Assembly: GCF_002884975.1 (NCBI RefSeq)
Contig: NZ_PJKB01000003.1
Coordinates: 226,743 to 290,742 of the forward strand
Direction: 5' to 3'
DNA: 64,000 bases
Origin: Akkermansia muciniphila
GTDB lineage: Bacteria; Verrucomicrobiota; Verrucomicrobiia; Verrucomicrobiales; Akkermansiaceae
The notes beneath the pieces are model-generated. The model was not told the DNA's origin. It did not search any database and worked only from the letters and a program-made list of their open reading frames with translations. Both the position numbers and the translations under genes were made by a program. Numbering within the stretch: position 1 is the stretch's first letter; each line of letters begins with the position of its first letter. Below are positions 26,961 to 36,650 of the stretch, one piece after another.

Positions 26961-27039
26961 GGAGAATTCTCCATTTTTCTTCAATTCCCAACGGAGGGAA
27001 TACCCGGTTTTCACAGGATTTTCCCCATGTCAGAATTCT
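26961..27039. repeat. Palindrome GGAGAATTCTCC and repeated AGAATTCT before recA
   Basis: A perfect 12-bp palindrome lies at 26961-26972. Its core AGAATTCT (26963-26970) recurs at 27032-27039, 69 bases downstream. Both lie upstream of the recA promoter, so they might be operators, but LexA-like spacing is not evident. Confidence 0.4.
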
Positions 27040-27084
27040 ATTCTTTCTCAACGGGAAATGAGGCCGTGAAGACCTACTGAACAC

Positions 27085-27112
27085 TTGCCATCAAGGCCGC
27101 GTCAGCTATAAT
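27085..27112 (+). promoter_or_regulatory. Promoter of recA
   Basis: TTGCCA at 27085-27090, 16-base spacer, then a perfect TATAAT at 27107-27112. This places the transcription start only a few bases before the recA ATG at 27125, implying a very short leader. Strength is predicted high from the -10 match. Confidence 0.75.
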
Positions 27113-27124
27113 TCCCACGATATT

Positions 27125-28165
27125 ATGAGCAACGAAACACCTTCATCCCCCGAAGCTGAAAAACTGGCGGCGGCCCGCAAGCGCAACCTTGACCTGGCCC
27201 TCTCCCAGATCCAGAAAGACTTCGGTGAAAACGCCATCATGCGCCTTGGCGACAACGCAAAAATGGAAGTGGACGTCATTCCCACCGGCAACCTTCTCAT
27301 TGACCGCGCGCTGGGCGTGGGCGGCTTCGCCCGCGGCCGCATTGTGGAAATCTACGGACCGGAATCCTCCGGCAAGACCACGCTGACCCTGACGGCCATC
27401 GCCCAGGCCCAGAAGGCCGGCGGCCTGGCCGCGTTCATTGACGTGGAACATGCGCTGGACCCCCAGTACGCCGCCCGCCTGGGCGTGAACCTGGACGACC
27501 TGCTGGTCTCCCAGCCGAGCTCCGGTGAAGAAGCCCTTCAAATCTGTGAAGCCCTGGTGCGCTCCAACTCCATTGACGTCATCGTGCTGGATTCCGTAGC
27601 CGCCCTGGTCACCAAGCAGGAACTGGAAGGGGAAATCGGGGACTCCACGGTGGGCGCCCAGGCCCGCCTGATGTCCGCCGCCCTCCGCAAGCTTACCAGC
27701 TTCATCTCCAAGGCGCGCACCGTCTGCGTCTTCACCAACCAGATCCGTGAAAAGATCGGCGTCATGTTCGGCAACCCGGAAACGACTCCCGGCGGACGCG
27801 CCCTGAAATTCTACGCTTCCGTGCGCGTGGACATCCGCCGCATCGGCCAGATCAAGGCCAGCGACGGAACCGTGGCCGGAAACCGCACCAAGATCAAGGT
27901 GGTCAAGAACAAGGTGGCTCCGCCCTTCACGGAATGCGAGTTCGACATCATGTACAATGAAGGCATATCCTCCGTGGGAAGCCTGCTGGACCTGGCGATG
28001 GAATACGACATCATCCAGAAGCGCGGCTCCTGGATCAGCTACAACGGCAGCCAGATTGCCCAGGGCAGGGACGCCGCGAAGGAAGCCCTCAAGTCCAATC
28101 CGGACCTGTACAAGGAAATCGAAGAACTGGTCAAGGCCAGGATGGACGAGAAGGCGGCCAAATAA
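27125..28165 (+). CDS. recA: Recombinase RecA
   Basis: 346 residues. RecA coats ssDNA, drives homologous strand exchange and stimulates LexA self-cleavage. Walker [10 protein letters not shown] spans residues 78-86. [20 protein letters not shown] (Walker B), and [22 protein letters not shown] (loop L2 region with the conserved [11 protein letters not shown]-type sequence) are all present. Standard length. It has its own -35/-10 promoter and a strong terminator downstream, so it is a single-gene unit. Confidence 0.97.
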   Translation: MSNETPSSPEAEKLAAARKRNLDLALSQIQKDFGENAIMRLGDNAKMEVDVIPTGNLLIDRALGVGGFARGRIVEIYGPESSGKTTLTLTAIAQAQKAGGLAAFIDVEHALDPQYAARLGVNLDDLLVSQPSSGEEALQICEALVRSNSIDVIVLDSVAALVTKQELEGEIGDSTVGAQARLMSAALRKLTSFISKARTVCVFTNQIREKIGVMFGNPETTPGGRALKFYASVRVDIRRIGQIKASDGTVAGNRTKIKVVKNKVAPPFTECEFDIMYNEGISSVGSLLDLAMEYDIIQKRGSWISYNGSQIAQGRDAAKEALKSNPDLYKEIEELVKARMDEKAAK

Positions 28166-28192
28166 CCCGTCGCCTTCCCTCTCCCCTCCTCC

Positions 28193-28230
28193 AAGGCGGC
28201 TTCCGGAAACGGAAGCCGCCTTTCCTCTTT
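28193..28230 (+). terminator. Rho-independent terminator after recA
   Basis: A 13-bp perfect stem (28193-28205 pairing with 28210-28222) closes a GAAA tetraloop and is followed by a T-rich tract. It begins 27 bases after the recA stop. Confidence 0.9.
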
Positions 28231-28281
28231 ACGGACGCGGGCGCAAAAGAATCTTTCACGGAAACTTTTCTCTTGTGCGTC

Positions 28282-29337
28282 ATGAAAAATCCGTTAGTCT
28301 GGACGCGATATCGTCCTATGTATCCGACCTCTCGCACATCATTTGCAGCCATGCTCGGCGTTTTGGGCATGTTTCTGCTGACGCTGTCTACGGCCTTCGG
28401 ATGGAACCCGGAAACCATCAACGGAATACAGTATATTCCTATGTCCGAGGTGCGCACCCATTACAAGCTGACCCGTGAGCGCACGGAAGGACGGCAGAAA
28501 GTTTACGAAGTGCCGGAAAAGATTCAGATCCGCATGCAGGCGCACAGCCAGGACATGTTCATGAACAATATGAAGTTCGTGCTGTCCTATCCCGTGGCTG
28601 ACCATCCTTCCAAGGGGCTGATGGTCTCCAACATGGACCTGCATAAAATCATTGATCCGGTTCTGCGCCCCATTTACATCGCCAACCGCCGCAGCTTCAA
28701 CACGGTAGTCATTGATCCCGGCCACGGCGGCCATGACAGCGGCACGCGCAACCGCATCAGCCGGGAGGCGGACATCAACCTTTCCGTGGCCAAAAAACTG
28801 CGCGACCGCCTCAAGGGCATGGGCTACCAGGTGGTGATGACCCGTGACACGGACAACTTCATCACCCTCCAGGACCGCGTCCGCATTGCCAACAGGCATG
28901 ACAACGCCATTTTCATCAGCATCCATTTTAATGACGGAGGCTCCTCCGCCCGCGGAGTGGAAACCTTTACGCTGGCTCCTGCAGGAACTTCCTCCTCCAT
29001 GTCCCGCAACATCCGGCAGGACGCGCTCCAAGGCAACGCCCAGGACAGCATGAACATTGCCCTGGCTACGGCCGTGCAGGGGCACATGCTGAAAGGGCCG
29101 CTCGCCATCAAGGAGGGCATCTCCATGGTTGACCGCGGCATCAAGCGCGCGCGTTATTCCGTGCTGTGCACCATCAAGCACCCGGCCATCCTGGTGGAAG
29201 GGGGTTTCATGTCCAACCCGCAGGAGGCCCTGCTCATCGCTACGGAACGCTACCAGAACTTCATGGCCTCCTCCCTGGCCGCCGCCGTGCGCCAGTACCG
29301 CACCGCCCTGGGCCAGCAGGCGCGCAGAACGCGTTAA
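28282..29337 (+). CDS. N-acetylmuramoyl-L-alanine amidase (Amidase_3)
   Basis: About 351 residues, secreted: a hydrophobic signal segment follows the basic start (AAMLGVLGMFLLTLSTAFG). The catalytic Amidase_3 domain begins near residue 148: VVIDPGHGGHDSG supplies the first zinc His, EADINLSVAKKL the Glu, and SIHFND the second His; a late VEGGFMSNPQEA is typical. It cleaves the amide between MurNAc and L-Ala in the periplasm. Starts at 28282 or 28318 are possible; 28318 gives a shorter, more usual signal peptide. The non-catalytic N-terminal part (about 40-145) is unrecognised. Confidence 0.9.
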   Translation: MKNPLVWTRYRPMYPTSRTSFAAMLGVLGMFLLTLSTAFGWNPETINGIQYIPMSEVRTHYKLTRERTEGRQKVYEVPEKIQIRMQAHSQDMFMNNMKFVLSYPVADHPSKGLMVSNMDLHKIIDPVLRPIYIANRRSFNTVVIDPGHGGHDSGTRNRISREADINLSVAKKLRDRLKGMGYQVVMTRDTDNFITLQDRVRIANRHDNAIFISIHFNDGGSSARGVETFTLAPAGTSSSMSRNIRQDALQGNAQDSMNIALATAVQGHMLKGPLAIKEGISMVDRGIKRARYSVLCTIKHPAILVEGGFMSNPQEALLIATERYQNFMASSLAAAVRQYRTALGQQARRTR

Positions 29338-29369
29338 ACCCGGTCCTACCGGGCATTGCCTCCCGCCGC

Positions 29370-30026
29370 ATGAACATCATCCGCATTCCCGGCCTGGCAG
29401 ACTATCAGGAAACCCTCCAGCTCCAGGAACAACTGGTCCGCGCCCATCAGGAAAACCCGGAGCGAGAAGACGACCTGCTCCTGCTGGAACACGCCGGGGT
29501 TTACACCATCGGCCGCACGCGGGACCGCGCCAGCCTGCATCCCGGTTCCATGCTCCCCTTCCCCGTTTATGAAATCAACCGCGGAGGGCAGGCCACCTAC
29601 CACGGCCCCGGCCAGCTGGTAGGGTACCCCATTACGGACCTGAACCGCTGCGGCAGGGACCTGCACAACTACGTTACCGCTCTGGAAAATGCCCTGATTG
29701 AAACCTGCGCCCGGTTCGGCGTGCATGCCCGCATCCGGGAAGGGCTGGTGGGCGTGTGGGTGGAGGACCGCAAAATAGCCTCCATCGGCGTAGGGGTGAA
29801 AAAATGGATTGCCATGCACGGCTTTGCCTTCAACGTGACCCGTGAATCCCTGCCTCCCTTCCAGGCCATCACCCCCTGCGGCATCCAGGGCGTGCAGATG
29901 ACCTGCCTGGAGAACGAGATGCCGGACCCTGGCCCCGGGGACGCGCTGCTGACCCGGTTCGGGGACGTTTTCGCAGAACTGTGGAAGGAAAAATTCCACA
30001 GGAATTCCGGCGCAGGAGAGCGTTGA
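29370..30026 (+). CDS. lipB: Octanoyltransferase LipB
   Basis: 218 residues. LipB transfers octanoyl from acyl-carrier protein to lipoyl domains. The motif RGGQATYHGPGQLVGYPI (residues 71-88), K135 in RKIASIGVGVKKW and catalytic C170 in AITPCGIQGV are all in place. The ATG at 29370 lies 32 bases after the amidase stop; the frame stays open upstream into the amidase gene but without family similarity. No lipA is visible in the window. Confidence 0.94.
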   Translation: MNIIRIPGLADYQETLQLQEQLVRAHQENPEREDDLLLLEHAGVYTIGRTRDRASLHPGSMLPFPVYEINRGGQATYHGPGQLVGYPITDLNRCGRDLHNYVTALENALIETCARFGVHARIREGLVGVWVEDRKIASIGVGVKKWIAMHGFAFNVTRESLPPFQAITPCGIQGVQMTCLENEMPDPGPGDALLTRFGDVFAELWKEKFHRNSGAGER

Positions 30027-30199
30027 AAGCCTTCTTTCCTTGAAGACGTAAATGCGCCAAAGACTGGGAAGCGGCCATTTCAGACCATGAATGCAGTGAA
30101 AATGTTCAAAAAAACACTTTCTGTAAGACACAGACCGTGTCAGCAATACGCCCTTGCATCTTGACGCGGTTCCCGAACGGACGGATGCTTATGCCAGCT

Positions 30200-31612
30200 A
30201 TGGGGAAAACGCTTTTCCAAAAAATCTGGGACGCTCATTCCGTCGGCATCCTGCCGGACGGAAGAACGCAAATGTTCATCGCTACACACCTGCTGCATGA
30301 AGTCACCTCTCCGCAGGCCTTCGGAATGGTCCGGGACCTGGGCCTTGCCGTGCGCCATCCGGAACGCACCTTTGCCACCGTGGACCACATCATTCCCACG
30401 GACAACCAGGCGGAACCGTTCGCGGACGCCACGGCTGACGCCATGATCAAGGAACTGCGCCGGAACTGCGCGGAAAACGGCATCCGCTTCTTCGACCTCC
30501 CTACCGGGCTCCAGGGCATCGTTCACATGGTGGGTCCGGAACTTGGCATCACCCAGCCGGGCATGACCATCGTGTGCGGTGACTCCCACACGGCCACGCA
30601 CGGCGCCTTCGGCTCCATTGCCATGGGCATCGGCACCACGCAGGTGCGCGACGTGCTGGCTACGCAGACCATGGCGCTCAGCCCGCTCAAGGTGCGCCGC
30701 ATCAATGTAAACGGAAAGCTGGCTCCCGGCGTTCGCGCCAAGGACGTGGCCCTGCACATCATCGGCCTTCTGGGCGCCAAGGGCGGCCTGGGCTTCGCCT
30801 ATGAATACGGCGGCAGCGTCATCGACGCCATGAGCATGGACGAACGCATGACCCTCTGCAACATGTCCATTGAAGGCGCGGCCCGCTGCGGTTATGTAAA
30901 TCCTGACCAAACCACGGTGGAATATATCAAGGGACGCCTGTTCGCCCCCACCGGCGCGGACTGGGACAAGGCCGTGGAACGCTGGCTGGGCTTCGCTTCC
31001 GATGCGGACGCGGAATATGACGAGATCGTGGAGATTGACGGCGCCGCCATTGAACCGACGGTAACATGGGGCATTTCCCCGGACCAGAACACGGGCATCA
31101 GCGGCAGCACGCCCAGCCCGGCCTCCGCCAAAGATGATGACGAACGGAAGATGATTAATGAAGCGCTGGAATACATGAAATTCCCCGCTGGAATGCCTCT
31201 CAAGGGACTGCCGGTGCAGGTGTGCTTCGTAGGCTCCTGCACCAATGGCCGCATCTCTGACTTCCGGGAAGTGGCCGCCCTCATCAAGGGGCGCCATGTG
31301 GCGCCCGGCGTAAGGGCGCTGGCTGTTCCCGGCTCCCAGATGACTGCAAAGCAGTGTGAGGAGGAAGGCATTGCGGACATCTTCCGTGAAGCCGGCTTTG
31401 AATGGCGCCTGGCGGGGTGCTCCATGTGCCTGGCCATGAACCCGGACAAGCTCCAGGGGGACCAGCTCTGCGCCAGCTCCTCCAACCGGAACTTCAAGGG
31501 ACGCCAGGGAAGCCCCACCGGGCGCACCCTGCTGATGAGCCCCGCCATGGTGGCCGCCGCCGCCCTGACCGGGAAAGTCTGTGACGCCCGCGAAGTATTC
31601 TCCTTTAATTAA
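30200..31612 (+). CDS. leuC: 3-isopropylmalate dehydratase large subunit
   Basis: 470 residues, aconitase family. LeuC with LeuD isomerises 2-isopropylmalate to 3-isopropylmalate in leucine synthesis. Starts [13 protein letters not shown], then [19 protein letters not shown] and cysteine ligands for the 4Fe-4S cluster in VGSCTNGR and [13 protein letters not shown] codons at 30185 and 30191 are in frame but the canonical family start is at 30200. leuD begins 19 bases after its stop. The leuA and leuB genes are not seen. Confidence 0.95.
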   Translation: MGKTLFQKIWDAHSVGILPDGRTQMFIATHLLHEVTSPQAFGMVRDLGLAVRHPERTFATVDHIIPTDNQAEPFADATADAMIKELRRNCAENGIRFFDLPTGLQGIVHMVGPELGITQPGMTIVCGDSHTATHGAFGSIAMGIGTTQVRDVLATQTMALSPLKVRRINVNGKLAPGVRAKDVALHIIGLLGAKGGLGFAYEYGGSVIDAMSMDERMTLCNMSIEGAARCGYVNPDQTTVEYIKGRLFAPTGADWDKAVERWLGFASDADAEYDEIVEIDGAAIEPTVTWGISPDQNTGISGSTPSPASAKDDDERKMINEALEYMKFPAGMPLKGLPVQVCFVGSCTNGRISDFREVAALIKGRHVAPGVRALAVPGSQMTAKQCEEEGIADIFREAGFEWRLAGCSMCLAMNPDKLQGDQLCASSSNRNFKGRQGSPTGRTLLMSPAMVAAAALTGKVCDAREVFSFN

Positions 31613-31631
31613 CTTTCCAACTTTTTCCTTT

Positions 31632-32240
31632 ATGTCTCTGACCAAATTCACCTCCATCACCGGCACCTGCGTTCCCGTTCCCGGACCGGACATGGACACG
31701 GACCGCATCATTCCTTCCCGCTTCCTCAAGTGCATCACGTTTGACGAGCTGGCAGGGGTCATGTTCTGGGACGAACGTTTTGATGAAAACGGACAGTCCA
31801 AATCCCACCCGGTGGACGATCCCCGTTTCAAGGGGGCTTCCATCATCCTGGGGGGCTCCAACTTCGGCTGCGGCTCCTCCCGCGAGCACGCTCCGCAGAC
31901 CATTAAACGCTCCGGCGTCAACGCCGTCATCGCGGAATCCTTTGCGGAAATCTTCTTCGGCAACAGCACCGGCATCGGCCTGCCCTGCGTGTGCGCGTCC
32001 GCCGGGGACATTGCCGCTCTGGCCCAATACATCTCCAGTCATCCGGAAACGGAAGTGACGATCGACCTCCTGAACATGACAGCCTCCTGGAAGGAAGGTT
32101 CCTTCCCCATCCGGATGCCTGCGGAAGCCCGGGAAGCCCTGAGCAGGGGCCGCTGGGATTCCATCGCGGAACTGCTTGTCAACATGGAGGCCGTGGAAAA
32201 GAAGAATGCGGAGCTGCCCCAGGTAACGGCAGCCTGCTGA
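31632..32240 (+). CDS. leuD: 3-isopropylmalate dehydratase small subunit
   Basis: 202 residues. The swivelling domain of the LeuCD dehydratase. It contains MDTDRIIPSRFLK near residue 22, then GGSNFGCGSSREHAPQTIK and SFAEIFFGNS, which form the substrate-specificity region. Normal length. It is translated right after leuC. Confidence 0.95.
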   Translation: MSLTKFTSITGTCVPVPGPDMDTDRIIPSRFLKCITFDELAGVMFWDERFDENGQSKSHPVDDPRFKGASIILGGSNFGCGSSREHAPQTIKRSGVNAVIAESFAEIFFGNSTGIGLPCVCASAGDIAALAQYISSHPETEVTIDLLNMTASWKEGSFPIRMPAEAREALSRGRWDSIAELLVNMEAVEKKNAELPQVTAAC

Positions 32241-32280
32241 TCCTGTATTCACCAATCTCCCCCTACCCCCCGCTCCCCAT

Positions 32281-33402
32281 ATGATTTTCAGAATTACAGA
32301 CTACGTCCACTACGGCACCCTGGACAACCGCGAACGCGGAACCGTCAAACTTACGCTGCAGCTCATGGGGATGTCCCATCCGGTGAACATCACCCTGCAG
32401 GGAGATTGCTTGCAGGATCTGGCCGGATGCACGGTGGACTTCAGGAACCCCTCCCCCCAGCGGCTCCCTGCGGAGCTCACCCAGCTCCCGGAAAACATCC
32501 GGGGCGTGGCGGGAGACATGACGGCCAGCCGCCGCATGCCCGTCAAGGGGAAGAAAACCATGGAAAACTCCCTGTACCTGGAATGGTTCACGGACCATCA
32601 CGACATGGTGCTGCTGGAAAGCACGGCCTTTTCCATCAAGGTGTCCCTGCCCGAATGGGTCATGGACTCCTGTGAGGAACAGGCGCAGATCATGGCGAGC
32701 CAGCAGATGCTGCGCACCCAGGTAAAGGAATGGTCCAGAGCCTATTCCAACAACCAGGAGGACGGCAACCTGCCGGACCACCACTGGGACAAGCGTCTGC
32801 GGGAGGCGGAAGCCATCGCCATCGCCTACCAGGAGGTGTTCCAGAAATACAGGCTGAACCCCAGCGGGGACATCCGCCTTGCCTTTGTAATGGGCTGGGA
32901 CGACGTGCTGGACAACATTGCCCAGTCGGAAGAAACGGGCACCCCGTGCTCCTGTAAAAGCACCGGCATGCTCAGCCTGTTTGACATCCTCAATGAGGAG
33001 GAGGCCCAGGAAGTGCAGTCCTGCATGTTCCATCCCCTGTTCCAGCAGGTCATGGAGCTGACAGACCTGTGCCAGCGCCAGTTCAGCAGGGAGATCAGCA
33101 AGTCCCAGCGGAACCGGACGGAACCGCCGGAACCCCTGAGCCAGATTTTCTACTGCATCCGCTACATCACTCCGCGCATTCTTTCCTGCCTTCTCCAGGA
33201 GAAGGACAACGATGCGGACTACTGCACCATGGCGGCCCGCATGGCCCTGTGCGTGGAACAAACGCGCCAGACCGTCGGCACTCTGGACAACCGCGGCAAC
33301 CAGGTGGACGACGAGGTGACGGAGCGTTTCTCCTCCCTGCTGGAAGAAGTCAACTCCTTCCAGGAAAGCCTGGCCACCCAAAGCCGGAAGAGCAATTTAT
33401 AA
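32281..33402 (+). CDS. Conserved-looking protein of unknown function
   Basis: 373 residues, no signal peptide or membrane helix. I do not recognise a family. It begins MIFRITDYVHYG and has several acidic/Gln-rich helical stretches (for example residues 125-160 and 280-300), five or more Cys (such as SCEEQAQ and CSCKSTGM) and a helical C-terminus. Its codon use looks like its neighbours, and it sits in the gap after leuD (40 bases) and 46 bases before an HtrA-like protease. It may be cytoplasmic. Function cannot be inferred. Confidence 0.7.
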   Translation: MIFRITDYVHYGTLDNRERGTVKLTLQLMGMSHPVNITLQGDCLQDLAGCTVDFRNPSPQRLPAELTQLPENIRGVAGDMTASRRMPVKGKKTMENSLYLEWFTDHHDMVLLESTAFSIKVSLPEWVMDSCEEQAQIMASQQMLRTQVKEWSRAYSNNQEDGNLPDHHWDKRLREAEAIAIAYQEVFQKYRLNPSGDIRLAFVMGWDDVLDNIAQSEETGTPCSCKSTGMLSLFDILNEEEAQEVQSCMFHPLFQQVMELTDLCQRQFSREISKSQRNRTEPPEPLSQIFYCIRYITPRILSCLLQEKDNDADYCTMAARMALCVEQTRQTVGTLDNRGNQVDDEVTERFSSLLEEVNSFQESLATQSRKSNL

Positions 33403-33448
33403 ACACCATTCCCTTTCTTAACAACATCACCTTCAACCGCTGACCACC

Positions 33449-35020
33449 ATGCATCCCCATACTTGCTTCCAAGGACTGTGTGCAGTCCTGGCCGCCGCCG
33501 CCCTTTCCCATGCGGATGAACCGGCCGTTTCCCTCTCAGACTTCGGCGTGGACAAGGTCATGTCCGGCCCTGTCCTTTCCATTAACGACCAGTACAAGGG
33601 AGTCGTTAAAATTGAAGTGGACTCCCTGACGCCGGATTACGCCACGCCGTGGGACACGGGCCGCTACCAGGGCGGCATCGGCACCGGCTTCCTGATCGGG
33701 GAAAACGCCTTCATGACGAATGCCCACGTAGTCAGCAACGCGGAGCGCATTTACATCTCCATGTACGGGGACTCCCGCAAAATTCCCGCCAGGGTCAAAT
33801 TCATCGCCCATGACGCGGACCTGGCCCTGCTGGAAGCAGAGGACCCCAAGCCCTTCAAGGGCATCAAACCCTTTGAATTCAGCAAAAACCTGCCCCACCT
33901 GGAAGATGAGGTGCGGGTGATCGGCTACCCCATCGGCGGGAACAGGCTTTCCGTCACGCGCGGCGTGGTCTCCCGCATAGACTTCACCACGTACGCCCAT
34001 CCCCGGAACACGGAGCACCTGACCATCCAGGTGGACGCCGCCATTAACCCGGGCAACAGCGGCGGTCCGGCCCTGATGGGGAACAAAGTCATCGGCGTGG
34101 CCTTCCAGGGCCTGAACAATGCCAATAACACGGGTTACGTGATTCCCACGCCCGTCATCCGCCACTTTCTGGAAGACATCAAGGACGGCGTCTATGACGG
34201 CTATGTGGACATGGGCATCCAGGCCGCTCCCATCCTGAACCCCGCCATGCGCAAGGCGTTCGGCCTGCCGGACGACGAAAAGGGCGTGCTGATCGGTAAG
34301 GTGCTCAAGGGCTCCTCCGCGGACGGCGTGCTCCGCAACGGAGACCTGCTGATGAAGGTGGACGGGTACGATGTGGACAGCTCCGCCATGATTGAACTGG
34401 ACGGCCAGAAAATCAGCATGAAAGAGCTTATTGAGCGCTGCTTCAAGGATGACCGGCTCCCGCTGGACATCATCCGGGACGGCAAGCCCATGAAAGTGGA
34501 CATGGTCATGAAACCCTCCCTTTCCAAGGATCTGCTGATGGCGGAATACGATAAAATGCCCCGTTACGTCGTCTTCGGCGGCCTGGTGTTCCAGCCCATC
34601 CAGCGCAACGTGCTGGCGGCGGCGGACATCTCCCTGCTGGACGTGGCCCTGGACATCCGGGATTACCAGGAAGACGGGGGCTGCGTGGACCATGAAGACA
34701 TGGTGATCATTACCAAGGTGCTGGATGATGAAGTGAACGCCCGCCTGTCCGGCTCCATCTCCAACGCCATTGTGGAAAAAATCAACGGCGTGAAGGTCAA
34801 GGGCCTCACCCATGCCTACGAGCTCCTTTACCCGAAGAACATGCCGGAATACGTGGTCATTGAACTGAAAGACGGGGAACGCCCCCTGGTCTTTGAAGGC
34901 AAAGCCATGGAAGCGGCCAACAAGCGCATTTCCAAAACCTACAATATTCCGAAAAACGCCCGTCTGGACAGCGCCATTCCCGGCCGCCAGCCTGAACGGA
35001 ACACCAATCCCGCCCGTTAA
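33449..35020 (+). CDS. HtrA/Deg-like serine protease with PDZ domains
   Basis: 523 residues with a signal peptide (cut near residue 22). A trypsin-like S1C protease domain has H93 (MTNAHVV), D124 (HDADLALLE) and S204 (INPGNSGGPAL), the full triad. After it come a PDZ-like domain (about 235-330; GVLIGKVLKGSSADGVLRNG) and a second PDZ-like region (about 430-495; VVEKINGVKVKGLTHAYEL pattern). It is likely a periplasmic quality-control protease. It is longer than E. coli DegP (474 aa). Immediately followed by a paralogue lacking the triad. Confidence 0.9.
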   Translation: MHPHTCFQGLCAVLAAAALSHADEPAVSLSDFGVDKVMSGPVLSINDQYKGVVKIEVDSLTPDYATPWDTGRYQGGIGTGFLIGENAFMTNAHVVSNAERIYISMYGDSRKIPARVKFIAHDADLALLEAEDPKPFKGIKPFEFSKNLPHLEDEVRVIGYPIGGNRLSVTRGVVSRIDFTTYAHPRNTEHLTIQVDAAINPGNSGGPALMGNKVIGVAFQGLNNANNTGYVIPTPVIRHFLEDIKDGVYDGYVDMGIQAAPILNPAMRKAFGLPDDEKGVLIGKVLKGSSADGVLRNGDLLMKVDGYDVDSSAMIELDGQKISMKELIERCFKDDRLPLDIIRDGKPMKVDMVMKPSLSKDLLMAEYDKMPRYVVFGGLVFQPIQRNVLAAADISLLDVALDIRDYQEDGGCVDHEDMVIITKVLDDEVNARLSGSISNAIVEKINGVKVKGLTHAYELLYPKNMPEYVVIELKDGERPLVFEGKAMEAANKRISKTYNIPKNARLDSAIPGRQPERNTNPAR

Positions 35021-35025
35021 CCGCC

Positions 35026-36609
35026 ATGAAAATTCTTTCTCTTTTCTCCCTTGCTTCCCTGATTCTCCTCAGCGGCTGCCAGCCGCGCGAAGACGGCCGT
35101 ACGGCCCCCACGCCGCAGCCTAAACAGCAACAGCCGGAACCCTCCCGGGAACAGCTGGAGGAAGCGTCCGCCCCGGCCAGGCTCCCCTCCCCCACCAACT
35201 CCATGGTGGGCATCAACGCCACCAACCAGGGCTATGCCATGGTTCAGCCGTGGAGCAAGGAAAACCCGGCGTACAGCCAGGGCTTCGGCATTTACCTGGG
35301 GGACGGCAACATCCTGACGGCGGCCAACATCGTTTATTCCGCCAGTTTTGTGGAGGTGACCTCCGCGGACGGCTCCCAGACGGTTCCCGTGACCGTAACC
35401 GCCTTTGACCCGGAGGCCAATCTTGCCCTGCTGCGCCTGAAAAATGAAAAGGACGCCTCCTTCCTGGACAAGCTGGTGCCCGTTACGCTGGGGAGCGCTC
35501 CCCGCCTGGGGGACAAGGTAGTCTTCTGGCAGTTCAATGACGACGGCCTCCCCATCACTACCTCCGGCACCCTTCTGGCTACGGAAAGTTCCAGCCCTTT
35601 CACCAACAGCGAACCTTTTGTCCTGTACAATGTCAAATCTTCCGTCACGCCCCTGAAAGGCGGCGCGGGCAACCCCATCATGAGGGATAATGAACTGGTG
35701 GCTCTCAGCGCCAACTGCGACCCCTCCGCCCAGAAGGCGCTGGCCGTCACCCAGACCATGATTTCCCGCTTTCTCAAGCAGGCCCGGTCCGGCAATTACA
35801 TCGGCTTCCCGGCGGACGGCACCCAGGTCACGGAGCTGACGGACCCCGTTTTCCGCAAATTCCTGGGCCTTCCGGAAACCGGAGGCGGCTTTTACGTGGT
35901 AAAGCTGCCTGTTTACGGCTCCTTTTACAAAGCCGGCGTGCGTCCCGGAGACGTAGTGGAAAGCGTCAACGGAATCCCGCTGGACAGCAAGGGACTGATC
36001 AAGGACCCCGCGCTGGGCCCCGTATCAGCCAACGTCCTGTTCCGTGACTCCGCCATGCCGGGGGACACTATCACGCTGGGCATTCGCCGCAAGGACAAAG
36101 ACGGCGTCAGCCAGCCCATGACGCTGGACGTCAAGCTGGACCGCAGCGCCCTGGACGGTGACCTGGTCAATCCCGCCCCCTTCGTCTCCAATCCCCCCTA
36201 CCGCATTTACGGCGGCCTGGTCTTCGTTCCTCTGACCGGAGCCCTGATAGGGGAAATCAACAAGCTCAGCAAGAACCGCCCCCCGCTCAACCTGGTGGAA
36301 GCCATTCAGAAGAAAGAGGACATCCGGAAAAAGGGCGTGGACGAAATTGTGGTCTTTCTGATGGCGTTGCCCACCCAGGCCACGCTGGGCTACGCCCAGA
36401 TGAGCCCCTCCATTGTGGAAAAAGTGAACGGCGTCCAGGTGAAAAGCCTGAAGCATCTGAACCAGCTCCTGGACCTGCCCGCTCCCGGCGGCACGCACCG
36501 CATTGAGGTAAGCCAGCAGCCGTACGCCATGTACATGTCCCAGAAGGAGGCTGCCAAGGCAGACCGCTTCATCCAGATGAGGGCCGTGCCCGTACTCCGC
36601 AGGGATTAG
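35026..36609 (+). CDS. Catalytically dead HtrA-like lipoprotein (pseudoprotease)
   Basis: 527 residues, six bases after its active paralogue. The lipobox LLSGC (C18) makes it a lipoprotein. The protease domain aligns with the neighbour, but each triad residue is replaced: His becomes N101 (LTAANIV), Asp becomes N132 (EANLALL), and the Ser in GNSGG becomes GG-A-G (PLKGGAGNPIM, about 209-218). PDZ-like segments (YKAGVRPGDVVESVNGIPL and VEKVNGVQVKSL) remain. So it probably binds substrates or the active protease rather than cutting. This is deduced by alignment by eye. Confidence 0.85.
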   Translation: MKILSLFSLASLILLSGCQPREDGRTAPTPQPKQQQPEPSREQLEEASAPARLPSPTNSMVGINATNQGYAMVQPWSKENPAYSQGFGIYLGDGNILTAANIVYSASFVEVTSADGSQTVPVTVTAFDPEANLALLRLKNEKDASFLDKLVPVTLGSAPRLGDKVVFWQFNDDGLPITTSGTLLATESSSPFTNSEPFVLYNVKSSVTPLKGGAGNPIMRDNELVALSANCDPSAQKALAVTQTMISRFLKQARSGNYIGFPADGTQVTELTDPVFRKFLGLPETGGGFYVVKLPVYGSFYKAGVRPGDVVESVNGIPLDSKGLIKDPALGPVSANVLFRDSAMPGDTITLGIRRKDKDGVSQPMTLDVKLDRSALDGDLVNPAPFVSNPPYRIYGGLVFVPLTGALIGEINKLSKNRPPLNLVEAIQKKEDIRKKGVDEIVVFLMALPTQATLGYAQMSPSIVEKVNGVQVKSLKHLNQLLDLPAPGGTHRIEVSQQPYAMYMSQKEAAKADRFIQMRAVPVLRRD

Positions 36610-36650
36610 GGCTCCGCAGCATTCCGCCATTCCATTGCCTCTACCCTGAA

